Shown: in pieces, positions 1-7,593 of the stretch
How the letters are laid out: each line of letters opens with the position of its first letter
How positions within the stretch are numbered: the first letter of the stretch is position 1
Origin: a virus
Reading direction: 5' to 3' (one strand)
Length of the DNA: 25,509 nt
IMG/VR virus record: IMGVR_UViG_3300046007_000411
Location: 1 to 25,509 of that record
Notes under the pieces: model-generated
Told to the model about the DNA's origin: nothing
What the model saw: only the letters and a program-made list of their open reading frames with translations
Databases searched by the model: none
Translations under genes and position numbers: made by a program

Positions 1-151
1 GCGTGATGACTTCGCCGTTGGGTTTCACGACCTTGTGGTATCCGGGTGACTTCCACTTCAGGTTTGTCCGCCAGTAGTTCTGGATTGATTCAATCGTCGT
101 TGAGTGCGGTGTCGCGGTGCAGTGAACGACGAGGTATTTGATGTTACGCAT
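1..151 (-). CDS. N-acetylmuramoyl-L-alanine amidase (endolysin), N-terminal part, cut by window edge
   Basis: Reading on the minus strand from the ATG at 151 gives an open frame to the left edge, about 50 residues, beginning MRNIKYLVVHCTATP. The I-K-Y-x-V-V-H-C-T-A-T-P start, followed by S-x-x-x-I-x-x-Y-W and then S-P-G-Y-H-x-V-x-x-P-N-G, is the usual N-terminus of phage-type amidase_2/PGRP peptidoglycan amidases, where the first His (here in VVHC) is a zinc ligand and the second lies in the GYH motif. The enzyme would cleave the amide bond between N-acetylmuramic acid and the stem peptide during lysis. It follows a holin-like gene and a metallophosphoesterase, which fits a lysis cassette. 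An AGGA sequence lies a few bases before the ATG, one of the few SD-like sites in the window. The catalytic C-terminal half is outside the window. Confidence 0.85.
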   Translation of the reverse strand, partial: MRNIKYLVVHCTATPHSTTIESIQNYWRTNLKWKSPGYHKVVKPNGEVIT

Positions 152-292
152 AATTCCTGATTAGGTTGCAAAATTAATTAATTCCATCGAAATCGATGGG
201 TTAAAGCATTGCGGTCAGCTCTGTCCTGACACAGGTGCTATAATTTACACCCCATCAGGTACGAATCAATGCGCCTCCTACCACTTTACACC
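152..292 (-). promoter_or_regulatory. intergenic region before the amidase with hairpins, a near-repeat and a -7-like box
   Basis: This is the longest spacer in the window. Reading toward the amidase it holds: two 17-base near-repeats (plus-strand TTTACACCC[C/T]ATC[A/G]GGT at 244-260 and 285-301, 15 of 17 identical); a short inverted repeat CACCC-TATC-GGGTG at 289-302 that straddles the stop codon of the preceding gene; GTCAG-N7-CTGAC at 213-229; and CCATCG-AAAT-CGATGG at 184-199. A TAATTTTG box (minus strand, 176-169) matches the Bacteroidota -7 consensus TAnnTTTG and lies 17 bases before the amidase ATG, but I see no good TTG at the -33 distance. The region could combine termination or an operator with a separate amidase promoter. 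No ORF of note is present. Confidence 0.45.
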
Positions 293-1171
293 CTATCGGG
301 TGCTGGTCGTCGTAAACGTCGCATCAATAACGCGGGTTTCTATTTTCTTGTTATTAATGTAGATCAGCTTCAGCTTCATCCAGTATCCGCCGAGCGGCTT
401 CGGCGGTCTGCCCCTTTCGACGTGGAAGCCTCCAACGCCGCCATCGTATTCCTCCTTATAGGTCGCAGTCCTGATCTGATGCAGAGGCCGCTGCCTTATC
501 ATGTAGTCGCTTCGGTTGAGGTAGCTGATGACATTGACATGGTGATACAGCTCGTGAACGTGGCCTTGCCAAGTGCAGTCGTAGCCTTCCACCATCGCCA
601 TGATCCGCTGGTCTTGGATGACGCCTTTGGTCACTGGGCCGCCTCCGCCTGAACCATGGTAGTAGTGCATCGCAAAGCGTGTGTAGTGCTTGCTGTTTGG
701 TGAATACGCAAAGCCAAACAGTATCGCGCCGCCGTAGCCGCCGAGCTGAACGTCACTTCCGCACTCGTGGTTGAGTAGAGTGACAAACATCTGCAACGCG
801 TCAAACTCAACATTGCGGATCACGCTTGTTTCGTGGTTGCCGTAGCCGATCAGCGCGATGTGCTTAGCGTAAGGTTTGAACCACTGCACCGCGTCGTTGA
901 CGACGGCTTGGAGGTAGTTGCCCTGGTTGTGTTCAGGTCTGATCTCATCCTTTCCCCTACGTGGATCGCCTCTGCCTTGCATGAGGCAGAAGGTGTCGCC
1001 GTTCATGATGACCTTGGCGTTCCGGCGCACAGCTTCGTCGAGGTGGCTTTTTAGCAGGTCGCGATCGCACTTCGGGTTGTCCCAGTGCAGGTCGCTGACC
1101 AGCAGAAACTCCGCCTCCTTCCCCTCGCAGTCAATCGTGTGAACGTTGGCTGCGCGTCGGGTTATCTTCAT
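293..1171 (-). CDS. calcineurin-like metallophosphoesterase
   Basis: The 292-residue protein carries the ordered motifs of the binuclear-metal calcineurin-like phosphoesterase fold: SDLHW at about residues 26-30, NGD at 57-59, GNHE at 111-114, a His in HYYHGSGGG at about 169-177 and GHVHE at 203-207. All expected metal ligands appear present, so it is probably active. The substrate cannot be read from the sequence; the family includes phosphatases, nucleases and lipid A precursor hydrolases. It starts one base after the stop of the holin-like gene and precedes the amidase, so it is embedded in the lysis region. Whether it helps lysis or is a passenger is unknown. The stop codon lies in a small inverted repeat. 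Confidence 0.85.
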   Translation of the reverse strand: MKITRRAANVHTIDCEGKEAEFLLVSDLHWDNPKCDRDLLKSHLDEAVRRNAKVIMNGDTFCLMQGRGDPRRGKDEIRPEHNQGNYLQAVVNDAVQWFKPYAKHIALIGYGNHETSVIRNVEFDALQMFVTLLNHECGSDVQLGGYGGAILFGFAYSPNSKHYTRFAMHYYHGSGGGGPVTKGVIQDQRIMAMVEGYDCTWQGHVHELYHHVNVISYLNRSDYMIRQRPLHQIRTATYKEEYDGGVGGFHVERGRPPKPLGGYWMKLKLIYINNKKIETRVIDATFTTTSTR

Positions 1172-1172
1172 G

Positions 1173-1469
1173 TCAGTTGTTTGGTGGTGTGCTTTTCAGC
1201 AGCTTCATGATGCGCACTTCCAGCACCTCTGTAATCTTGACGCCCGAAAAGCCGACGATGAAGGCGAGGCCGTACTCGATGTTCGGCGCTTGTATGTTTA
1301 GGATGCCGATGATAACAGGCGCGATGTAGGTGGCAGATAGTGTGCCGCTAAGTACTGCGATAAGCTGCAGTTTCCAGTTCTTCATCTTAGGCGCGAGCAG
1401 TAGTGCGCCGAAGAATCCAGCGATAGTTAGGCCGAGGTTGATGCCGATGGATTTGAGGAAGTCGATCAT
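1173..1469 (-). CDS. putative holin (small three-helix membrane protein)
   Basis: The 98-residue protein has hydrophobic segments at about residues 8-27, 35-58 and 64-75, short charged stretches (KMKNWK) between the first two, and a basic C-terminal tail. Size, topology and position between the tail-fibre genes and the amidase are typical of phage holins, which form pores in the inner membrane and release the endolysin. The G-L-T-I-A-G-F-F-G segment resembles holin-like proteins of Bacteroidota phages as I recall them. No defining motif exists for holins, so the call depends on topology and context. Confidence 0.65.
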   Translation of the reverse strand: MIDFLKSIGINLGLTIAGFFGALLLAPKMKNWKLQLIAVLSGTLSATYIAPVIIGILNIQAPNIEYGLAFIVGFSGVKITEVLEVRIMKLLKSTPPNN

Positions 1470-1471
1470 TG

Positions 1472-1738
1472 TTAATCTTCGTTTAGTGTGTTAGATACGT
1501 CGTCGCGCTCGGTGTAGTCTTTGCCGTACTGGTCATCCCAGCCAAGGAAGGTATGCACCCCGACAGGCGGAGGCCAGCACTCGAAGGGCAGGTAGTCGGC
1601 TTGCGGCTCTGCATCCCAAAGAATGTCGACGCAGTAAGTGCCCTCTATTTCACCCAGCGGCACTGCGAAGCCTTGCGGCACTGGTAGCGCGGTGAATGTC
1701 GCTTCGTTGGGGAAGGCGTATTTTCTGAAGGTCGGCAT
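1472..1738 (-). CDS. small phage protein of unknown function next to the adhesin
   Basis: The 88-residue protein starts MPTFRKYAFPNEATF directly at the stop codon of the adhesin gene, with no spacer. It is rich in aromatic residues, Pro and acidic residues, has no membrane segment or signal peptide, and contains CVDILWDAEPQADY and VGVHTFLGWD. I recognise the overall type as a small conserved protein that accompanies tail-fibre genes in Bacteroidota phages, but know no function. Being co-transcribed with the adhesin, it could be a fibre chaperone or an accessory structural protein; this is inference only. Confidence 0.6.
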   Translation of the reverse strand: MPTFRKYAFPNEATFTALPVPQGFAVPLGEIEGTYCVDILWDAEPQADYLPFECWPPPVGVHTFLGWDDQYGKDYTERDDVSNTLNED

Positions 1739-3211
1739 TTATAGTCGGGTTAATTCGGCGAGTTGGGCATCGGTGAGGCGGGTGGTGTAGAGGGCAGCGG
1801 CACGGATGCGGTCGTTGAGGAAATTCGTTGAGGCACTTGTTCCAATCTTGCCTAAAAAAACAGAAGTCGATGCAGGCACTCCACCGCTACTATCAGTGCC
1901 AATTTGTGTGCCGTTGACGTAAAAGGCGAAGTCGCCACTCGCATAAGTCAATGCACACTTGTAAACACCATTAACCTGACCCGATGCTGTGCTTATATCA
2001 ACAACATCGGCACTTGCCGTAGTCACTATTGCCTGCAAGGTGCGATTTGCGCCTACCTGTATTATGATGCGCTCGTTGCTCGTTCCGTTTGAACAGGTTA
2101 ATATACGTCCACTTGCTATCCAGTTTCTTAAATCCACCTCCGCATAAATCGTCCCCTCGGTCTGCCCTATCAGCCCACTAACAAGCGCCCCCGATGCGCT
2201 GATGACATCAGCGGCACGGCTTCCTGCTCCTGTCGTGGTGGGGATGTATGTGGTCGCGACGCTGCCTGTTTCGAGCTGTGCGCCCCAAATGTATGCAGTT
2301 AAGTTGAGCGCGCCCGATGCGGGAAAAGACACATCCCCGTTGCCTTCTGCCATACTAAATATAAGGTTACCACTCAAATCGCCTGATGCAATAGTGTATG
2401 GTGCTGAAATAAGCCTATACCATCCATCTCCGTAATCTTGAACGCTTGCGCCCGCAGTTAAAGCAGTTCCACTTGCGAGGTTGAAATATGAGGATGATGT
2501 GCCACTTCCACCAGTATAGGCTGCAAAACTTAAAGCACAAAAAGTCAATGGGTTTGTTGCCCCGCGTTTTACAAACAAACTAAAAGTGTGCTGACCAGAT
2601 GCAGTAACAATAATGCCTCCTGTATAATAGGCATATTGAGTGGCTCCGCTCGCTGCACCACCGACATACTTGGTTATACTTCCACTCGTTCCGTCGGGTG
2701 CAAGAAAGTCAGTGCTGCCTGTTGTAATGGTCATTCCACCTGATGCCGTAGGTGTATCTTGTGCCGTCATCTGATTAACCCAACGAGCAAAGTTCGTCGC
2801 ACTCGGCTCGACCAACAACCCCGGGCACGACTGCCCCAGCCAGTCGATGCGCGGCACTCCCGAAGCTATCGATTCAATCAACCCGCTGCTGTTGACTCTC
2901 GTTGCCGTCGTCGCCCTCGTAACGGTGAACCGCATCGTGCTATCCTCGGCGACAAACGGAGGCACGTCTTGGTATAGGTTGCCATCCTTGTAGAACTGCG
3001 GCACGATCAGCAGCGAAGGCGTTGCAGGCAGACCGTCAGTGTAAGCCTCTTGACCGCGTGCCACCAAGCAGCTGCCTGTCCCAGCGTTTTCATCTTCAAC
3101 AGTAGCACCTGCGCCCTTCGCGCCTTCAAGCGCTGCTGCCCACTGCGTCTTGTAAGGATTCGTGCCGTGTTGCGCGACAAACGGCAAGCCGTAGCCAATG
3201 CCTAAAGCCAT
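1739..3211 (-). CDS. tail fibre / receptor-binding adhesin with concanavalin A-like domain
   Basis: The 490-residue protein has an N-terminal conserved region (about 93-145) with FTVTRATTATRVNSSGLIE, GVPRIDW and CPGLLVEPSATN. This is a recurrent module in phage tail proteins (R-A-T-x-A-T-R-V-N-x-x-G-L-I-E). After it come Ser/Thr/Gly-rich beta-strand sequence typical of carbohydrate-binding domains and a C-terminal LamG/concanavalin A-like domain with YVNGTQIGT and IRAAALYTTRLTDAQLAEL, a usual ending of these domains. It probably sits at the tail tip and binds the host surface, likely glycans. It abuts the 113-residue protein upstream (one-base overlap at 3,211) and the 88-residue protein downstream, then the lysis genes. 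No catalytic residues were recognised. Confidence 0.8.
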   Translation of the reverse strand: MALGIGYGLPFVAQHGTNPYKTQWAAALEGAKGAGATVEDENAGTGSCLVARGQEAYTDGLPATPSLLIVPQFYKDGNLYQDVPPFVAEDSTMRFTVTRATTATRVNSSGLIESIASGVPRIDWLGQSCPGLLVEPSATNFARWVNQMTAQDTPTASGGMTITTGSTDFLAPDGTSGSITKYVGGAASGATQYAYYTGGIIVTASGQHTFSLFVKRGATNPLTFCALSFAAYTGGSGTSSSYFNLASGTALTAGASVQDYGDGWYRLISAPYTIASGDLSGNLIFSMAEGNGDVSFPASGALNLTAYIWGAQLETGSVATTYIPTTTGAGSRAADVISASGALVSGLIGQTEGTIYAEVDLRNWIASGRILTCSNGTSNERIIIQVGANRTLQAIVTTASADVVDISTASGQVNGVYKCALTYASGDFAFYVNGTQIGTDSSGGVPASTSVFLGKIGTSASTNFLNDRIRAAALYTTRLTDAQLAELTRL

Positions 3212-3552
3212 CAGACCGCGCTTACGATGGTTACGCCCTGCATCGAATATCCGATCACACTGCCTGCGTTCAGCGTCACGGCGGCGATCCTACGTCCGTT
3301 GTTGGCGGCTATTATCATACCCGGACTGAACGCCTGACCAGAAGGAAATAAGCCGATGCCACCACCACTCACCGCAGTCATCATATTCGTTCCGTTGCTA
3401 TCCGTGAGCGTCGTAAACTTCGCCTCCTGATTGACGACCAACACGTCATAGGTGCGACCTGTCACCGATGAAACCGCGCCTGCGCCAACTGCCAGCACTT
3501 CGGCTGCCATTCCGCGCCCAAGCAGCGCATCCATTTGTTGTCCTAAATTCAT
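3211..3552 (-). CDS. small structural protein, possibly a decoration or neck protein
   Basis: The 113-residue protein is mostly beta-strand-forming and Gly/Ala/Val-rich, with no Cys and no membrane segment. The stretch SVTGRTYDVLVVNQEAKF and the Gly/Val-rich C-terminus suggest a compact beta fold such as a capsid decoration or fibre-attachment protein, but I do not recognise a named family. It has its own copy of the bipartite promoter-like element (3,571-3,600), followed by an 18-base leader containing ACTAAAG, and is followed at once by the adhesin. The element suggests it heads a fibre/lysis transcription unit. Confidence 0.6.
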   Translation of the reverse strand: MNLGQQMDALLGRGMAAEVLAVGAGAVSSVTGRTYDVLVVNQEAKFTTLTDSNGTNMMTAVSGGGIGLFPSGQAFSPGMIIAANNGRRIAAVTLNAGSVIGYSMQGVTIVSAV

Positions 3553-3570
3553 TGTATTTTTCTTTAGTTG

Positions 3571-3600
3571 TAAATATCGTTTTGCCTGATTCTATGCAAT
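3571..3600 (-). promoter_or_regulatory. bipartite promoter-like element, copy 1
   Basis: Minus strand: ATTGCATA (3,600-3,593), 14 bases, then GATATTTA (3,578-3,571). The ATG of the 113-residue gene follows after 18 bases, which include ACTAAAG, a weak SD-like purine run. The arrangement matches Bacteroidota promoters (TTTG near -33, AnnTTT in the -7 box), with the -7 T and G replaced. Confidence 0.6.
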
Positions 3601-3615
3601 TCTGTAATCGTGTTT

Positions 3616-4125
3616 TTAACGCGTCGGTATTTGGCAGACGTTGCGGCTGAATGGCAACTCAAACACGACCGTAGCCTGCCACCCTGCGACCTTGTCATCG
3701 CGTGCCTCCACGAAGCGCGTAGCACTCACCGCGCCTGTGATCGTGTAGTCGCGGTCAGGGTCATCGGTGAACTCCGCGACGAAGTCCTGCATGATACGCA
3801 GGGTGTCGCTTAACACCTCATCCTCGTTGTCAGTCCACCGGTAGACGACGCTGCCACTGATCGTCGCATCCACGCCGCGAAGGTCTGCCACCCTGTCCAT
3901 CACAAGCACGCTGACGGTTAGGTTAGTCGCGCCAATAGGCATTGACGCGCTCTGCGCATCGACGAACAAAAGCGGGTAGATAACCCTATCCCTGTCGGTT
4001 GTCCGCAGGTTGATCACGTTGTCCGTGCCGATCGCCAGCGGATCGCCGAAACCCACCGCGTTCAGCTGCAGGTGCGACTCCGCGAAAGCTATCAGGTCGT
4101 TTTTGATTGTCACCCAACTGCTCAT
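3616..4125 (-). CDS. tail completion / tail terminator-like protein
   Basis: The 169-residue protein begins with a helix (VTIKNDLIAFAESHLQL), then alternates strands and acidic helices (DNEDEVLSDTLRIMQDFVAEF) and ends VAGWQATVVFELPFSRNVCQIP. This end is shared by a family of Bacteroidota phage proteins that I know only as structural or tail-completion proteins. The position after the connector-like gene fits a neck or tail-terminator job. The 39-base spacer before it has ACTAAAG seven bases from the ATG, as in two leaders that follow the bipartite element, but only the upstream half-like GCATA and no GATATTTA. Confidence 0.6.
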   Translation of the reverse strand: MSSWVTIKNDLIAFAESHLQLNAVGFGDPLAIGTDNVINLRTTDRDRVIYPLLFVDAQSASMPIGATNLTVSVLVMDRVADLRGVDATISGSVVYRWTDNEDEVLSDTLRIMQDFVAEFTDDPDRDYTITGAVSATRFVEARDDKVAGWQATVVFELPFSRNVCQIPTR

Positions 4126-4164
4126 AAAATTGCTTTAGTTTGTTTATGTTTTTGCTATGCGCCA

Positions 4165-4731
4165 TTAAAAGTAGTTGCGTCTGTTTTCCGGGTAGTCCAG
4201 CGGATCGCGATACCTGCCCCTGCGCCCCAGCACCATGCCGGTCTGGTAGGCGCTGTTGGCTGGGTAGATCGTGTCAATGGCGACAGGAGGATTATCGAAT
4301 AGCGGAAACAGCGTGTGGTTCTCCTGAAGGTAGCGCGTGATCCTCTCGGTGTACCACTCCGCATCATCGCGGCTTTTGTCCATGAGGCGCGTCATCTCAC
4401 GCTCGCTCATCGGCGACGACTCCGTGCTGCTCCTGCGATCCATCCCCTTGTTCATAAATTTAAACGCCAGCACCATTGGAAGTTCAAAGTACATCCACTG
4501 AATGATTGCAGGCTGGATGTAGGTCTGCATCAGCGTGGTGTTATTCGCCGACAAAGTGCCTGCGATGACCTGCGTCACGAGTTCCGCGTATAGCGCCGAT
4601 CCCACCGCTGGCTGAATGTGCATCTCCTGCACCTTGACAATGGTAGGACGTAGCTGCGTGTAGCTCACGTTTTCGCTTATGACCGAGTTTTCGATCAGCG
4701 TGTTTTCGCTTATAAATAATGCCTTGCTCAT
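4165..4731 (-). CDS. head-tail connector-like protein
   Basis: The 188-residue, mainly helical protein opens MSKALFISENTLIENSVISE, has QEMHIQPAVGSALYAELV and a long helix-rich middle (QPAIIQWMYFELPMVLAFKFMN), and ends with a basic tail RRGRYRDPLDYPENRRNYF. Proteins of this layout directly downstream of the portal in Bacteroidota phages are assigned to head-tail connector (adaptor) families such as DUF6712; I recall this from the family and have not tested it. The start overlaps the portal stop by four bases (ATGA), indicating translational coupling with the portal. Confidence 0.65.
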   Translation of the reverse strand: MSKALFISENTLIENSVISENVSYTQLRPTIVKVQEMHIQPAVGSALYAELVTQVIAGTLSANNTTLMQTYIQPAIIQWMYFELPMVLAFKFMNKGMDRRSSTESSPMSEREMTRLMDKSRDDAEWYTERITRYLQENHTLFPLFDNPPVAIDTIYPANSAYQTGMVLGRRGRYRDPLDYPENRRNYF

Positions 4732-6791
4732 TCGACGATTCTTTCAACTTGTGTACCTTTTTTGATCACCAACTGCTGCACCCACATATGGCGGCAACTT
4801 GGCCGGTGCCTGCCATCTTCCAGTGTCAGCCATCCGCCTCTCCGCTCCCAAACGCTATATCCCATCAGCGCCGTTAGCTGGTTGATGTCATCGCGTGTGT
4901 ATAACCGTGCGCTGCTCAAGTCCATCATGACTTGGCAGAACTTGCGGCTTTTGTCGTAGCCATCAGCCTTGCTCAACCCACGATATTCAGGCCGCCAGTC
5001 GTAGCGATAGCGCACCTCGACGATAGGTTCAGGCACTTTCTCCTCTTTGGTCGCCTCACCGATACCGCGCTTCAATGGGTACTTGTTGACCTGCAACAGA
5101 TATTGGATGCGCTTGCGGATGCGCGCTTTGCTCACCCCGAACTCCTTGGCCATTTCTTCTACCGTGGCATCCTCGCGCTTGCGCCTATATTTTACGATTT
5201 TGTCGTCCAGCGCCTTATCTTGGTCGGAAACGGCAAACTGCATGAAGAACTCCGCCTCGCCGTATTCGTTGAAGTCCAATTCGCGCTCTTGCAGCACCTC
5301 AAAGCTTTCACGCGCCTCACCGAACTGCTGACCGACTTGCGCCAAGAACTCCAACTCATCAGCTTCATCCGTGAACGCCTGCTCTTTCACGCCCAGTAGC
5401 TGGTCAACCTGTTCCGGGTTGAGGCCGAAGCCAGCCGTTAGCATCGTGCGCGCCTGTTCGAGGGTGACCTTGCCCTGCGAATAGTGGCGCACAATACGCA
5501 TCAGGTTTTGGTACTGCCGCCCCGAAAGCGTCTTGATAGCCTCGTTGACGCCTGCGCTCGCTTCTACGGCCGTTTCACCTGCGTCGGGTGTTGGCGTGCC
5601 AGTCGCCTCTGCAAGTGGCTCATAGCCCGCCTTTTCGCGTAGTTCATCTTGCGTCAAAATCTGCATCAGCGCCTGCTCGCTAAGTTGTTCAGTGATCGGG
5701 TCGAAAGGCTGCAGGTAGAGGCACTCGTAGCCGTTGAATGACGTGAGGTAGTTGATTATGCGCTCGACTATTAAAACGCGGTTCATGATGTAGGTATTTT
5801 TGAACAACTCATACGCCTCCGACAGTTCTTTACGGCCTCCCAGCTGCCCCTCGGTTCTGATGCCAAACAGCATCGGCGAGGTGACGTTGTGCGCCACGAA
5901 AATCTCTTCCTGAATCTGCTTGTTGAGCATGTCAAACTGCTTATCAAGGTCGCTCGGCGTTAGCGACTGTATGCTCGGCGCGTTTTCCTTGCCGGTCGAA
6001 AAGGTCAGCACAAAGCGCCCTGCGTTGTTTGCGCCGCTGAACTTGTTGCGCATCTGCCTCTCTATCTCTTGTTTTTCCTCGTCCGTCGGGATGCCATCAG
6101 CGAAGTTGATCATCTGCCCACCCCAGAACTGGTTGCGGATGTTGCTGATATGGAACTTCGCAATCTCAACGTCGCACTCAATGTAAGCCAGTGCGCCTTG
6201 GTAGTTTGGCAATGGGTAGTGCTTGACACCTGCTGCGTAGTGGCGGTAGTAAAATAGCTGCTTGCCTACGCGGTTATTCGGGTCGAACTTCGGCATGCGC
6301 TCAACTTCCGCGCCCTTCGGATACTGGCGGATCATGCGCTCATCGTACCAGTCGGCAATCAGAAACATCGTATCATCCAGCGACACACGCACCTTTTCAA
6401 ATGGCACATGTTCAATGAAGGCGATGCCGCCGCCCCTGTTCCACGTGACTGCAAGTGCGAAGCCGTTGAACAGCTCAAGGTCCAGAACGAACTTTTGCGT
6501 CAGGTCGTTCAGGTCATCGTCTTCGTTCACGTCAGCCATGAACGCCTCCGCCTTTGCCTGTTGCGCGACAGTGGTCTTATCCGCATCGACTGCCCAGCCT
6601 TTGCCAGCAATGTAGTTGCACTTGCCGTTGATAATCGCGTTGTGCTTCGCGCTTTTCTTGTAAATGTCGAGCAGATAATATGGGTAGTCGTTCATCTCGC
6701 CGAAGGTGTACAGGTCGTTAGCCTTTGATTGAAGCATCAGCGGATACCTGTAATCTGCCTGTGGGATGAAGCTGAAGTTTAGTTTAGTCAT
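4728..6791 (-). CDS. portal protein with long C-terminal extension
   Basis: The 687-residue protein has a portal-type core in roughly the first 390 residues: MNDYPYYLLDIYKKSAKHNAIINGKCNYIAG, then GFALAVTWNRGGGIAFIEHVP, EIFVAHNVTSPMLFGI and GRKELSEAYELFKNTYI, the usual long helix near the clip/stem. The portal forms the dodecameric channel for DNA entry and exit. After a Pro/Ala linker (about 398-415) comes an extension of about 270 residues that is unusual for portals: a charged helical region, a likely helix-turn-helix (EEMAKEFGVSKARIRKRI, about 553-570), and a C-terminal Cys/His segment with FCQVMMDLSSARLYTRDDI, GYSVWERRGGW and SCRHMW, which resembles the C-terminal region of MuF-type minor head proteins. 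Its start overlaps the preceding gene's stop by eight bases. Confidence 0.85.
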   Translation of the reverse strand: MTKLNFSFIPQADYRYPLMLQSKANDLYTFGEMNDYPYYLLDIYKKSAKHNAIINGKCNYIAGKGWAVDADKTTVAQQAKAEAFMADVNEDDDLNDLTQKFVLDLELFNGFALAVTWNRGGGIAFIEHVPFEKVRVSLDDTMFLIADWYDERMIRQYPKGAEVERMPKFDPNNRVGKQLFYYRHYAAGVKHYPLPNYQGALAYIECDVEIAKFHISNIRNQFWGGQMINFADGIPTDEEKQEIERQMRNKFSGANNAGRFVLTFSTGKENAPSIQSLTPSDLDKQFDMLNKQIQEEIFVAHNVTSPMLFGIRTEGQLGGRKELSEAYELFKNTYIMNRVLIVERIINYLTSFNGYECLYLQPFDPITEQLSEQALMQILTQDELREKAGYEPLAEATGTPTPDAGETAVEASAGVNEAIKTLSGRQYQNLMRIVRHYSQGKVTLEQARTMLTAGFGLNPEQVDQLLGVKEQAFTDEADELEFLAQVGQQFGEARESFEVLQERELDFNEYGEAEFFMQFAVSDQDKALDDKIVKYRRKREDATVEEMAKEFGVSKARIRKRIQYLLQVNKYPLKRGIGEATKEEKVPEPIVEVRYRYDWRPEYRGLSKADGYDKSRKFCQVMMDLSSARLYTRDDINQLTALMGYSVWERRGGWLTLEDGRHRPSCRHMWVQQLVIKKGTQVERIVE

Positions 6792-7593
6792 AAGAAACGT
6801 AGTCGATCGTGTTTGTTGTACTCGTGAAGCTGCCTTCGGTTGTTTCGATCATCGCCAATCCTGTTTCAAGGACACGCGGATTCGTCGTAGGTAGCAGGAA
6901 GCGACGCATGGCTCTGGTGTAACGGTTAGAGGTATTGTCTTTGCTGTGAGTGCCTGTAACTCCGTTATTGAAGTTAATAGTGTAGGCTTCATCAGCATCG
7001 TATTCAAATGATGTCCAATAGGTGTGATTTGCGAAATTGCCTAATCCTGCGTTATGCAGCTTAACTCGCATCTCGCTCAATTCGCCCACTGATGGCAGGA
7101 ACCAATCGCTAAATCCGTTCAGCACCAAGTCATTGGCAAGCCGTGCAGCGATGCCAGCAGTTGCGCAACCTGCCACGATTGCTGCGGTATTGGCAATGCC
7201 TTGACCTATCTGCCCAGACAAGCCTCCAATGAACGTCCCCTTACACCCCCAAGGCGCATTCGTAGATTGGTCTGATTCCGCCGTTATGTAGGCATAACCG
7301 CTGTCGGTAAATGTGTACAAGCCGCCCTGCACGAAGTCGCCAGCGGTGTAGGTTGCCGGGTTCTCGGTGACCTCGTAGCGATACTGCCCCTTCGTCAACG
7401 CGCCCAAGGTAAACGCGAATTTATCGTAGCGGCTCTCGTAGCTGCTCAGGTTGTCAATCGCATTCAGGTAGATGTCAGTGGCTTCCAGCGTCGCCAAGTT
7501 CGTCAGCCGCAACCGGTAGACCGTCGCACTGTTCGCGCGCTCCGTCCACGTCACCGCTATCGTGTTGCTTTGGCTGGCTTTCAGGTATAGCAT
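6784..7593 (-). CDS. structural protein with inserted Lcl/DUF1566 (C-type-lectin-like) domain
   Basis: I chose the ATG at 7,593 (MLYLKASQSNTIAVTW) because it follows a bipartite promoter-like element and an ACTAAAG sequence; a longer reading from 7,665 would lie inside the glycosyltransferase gene. The product is 269 residues. Residues 1 to about 80 (TVYRLRLTNL, KGQYRYEVTEN) form a beta module that I associate with small structural proteins of Bacteroidota phages. About 88-228 is an Lcl/DUF1566 domain: GGLYTFTDSGYAYI, GFSDWFLPSVGELSEM, YWTSFEYD, then an Asn-rich stretch ending RYTRAMRRF. The C-terminus (NPRVLETGLAMIE) looks like the end of the N-terminal module's parent protein. The lectin-like domain probably binds surface ligands. 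Its stop overlaps the portal start. Confidence 0.7.
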   Translation of the reverse strand: MLYLKASQSNTIAVTWTERANSATVYRLRLTNLATLEATDIYLNAIDNLSSYESRYDKFAFTLGALTKGQYRYEVTENPATYTAGDFVQGGLYTFTDSGYAYITAESDQSTNAPWGCKGTFIGGLSGQIGQGIANTAAIVAGCATAGIAARLANDLVLNGFSDWFLPSVGELSEMRVKLHNAGLGNFANHTYWTSFEYDADEAYTINFNNGVTGTHSKDNTSNRYTRAMRRFLLPTTNPRVLETGLAMIETTEGSFTSTTNTIDYVSYD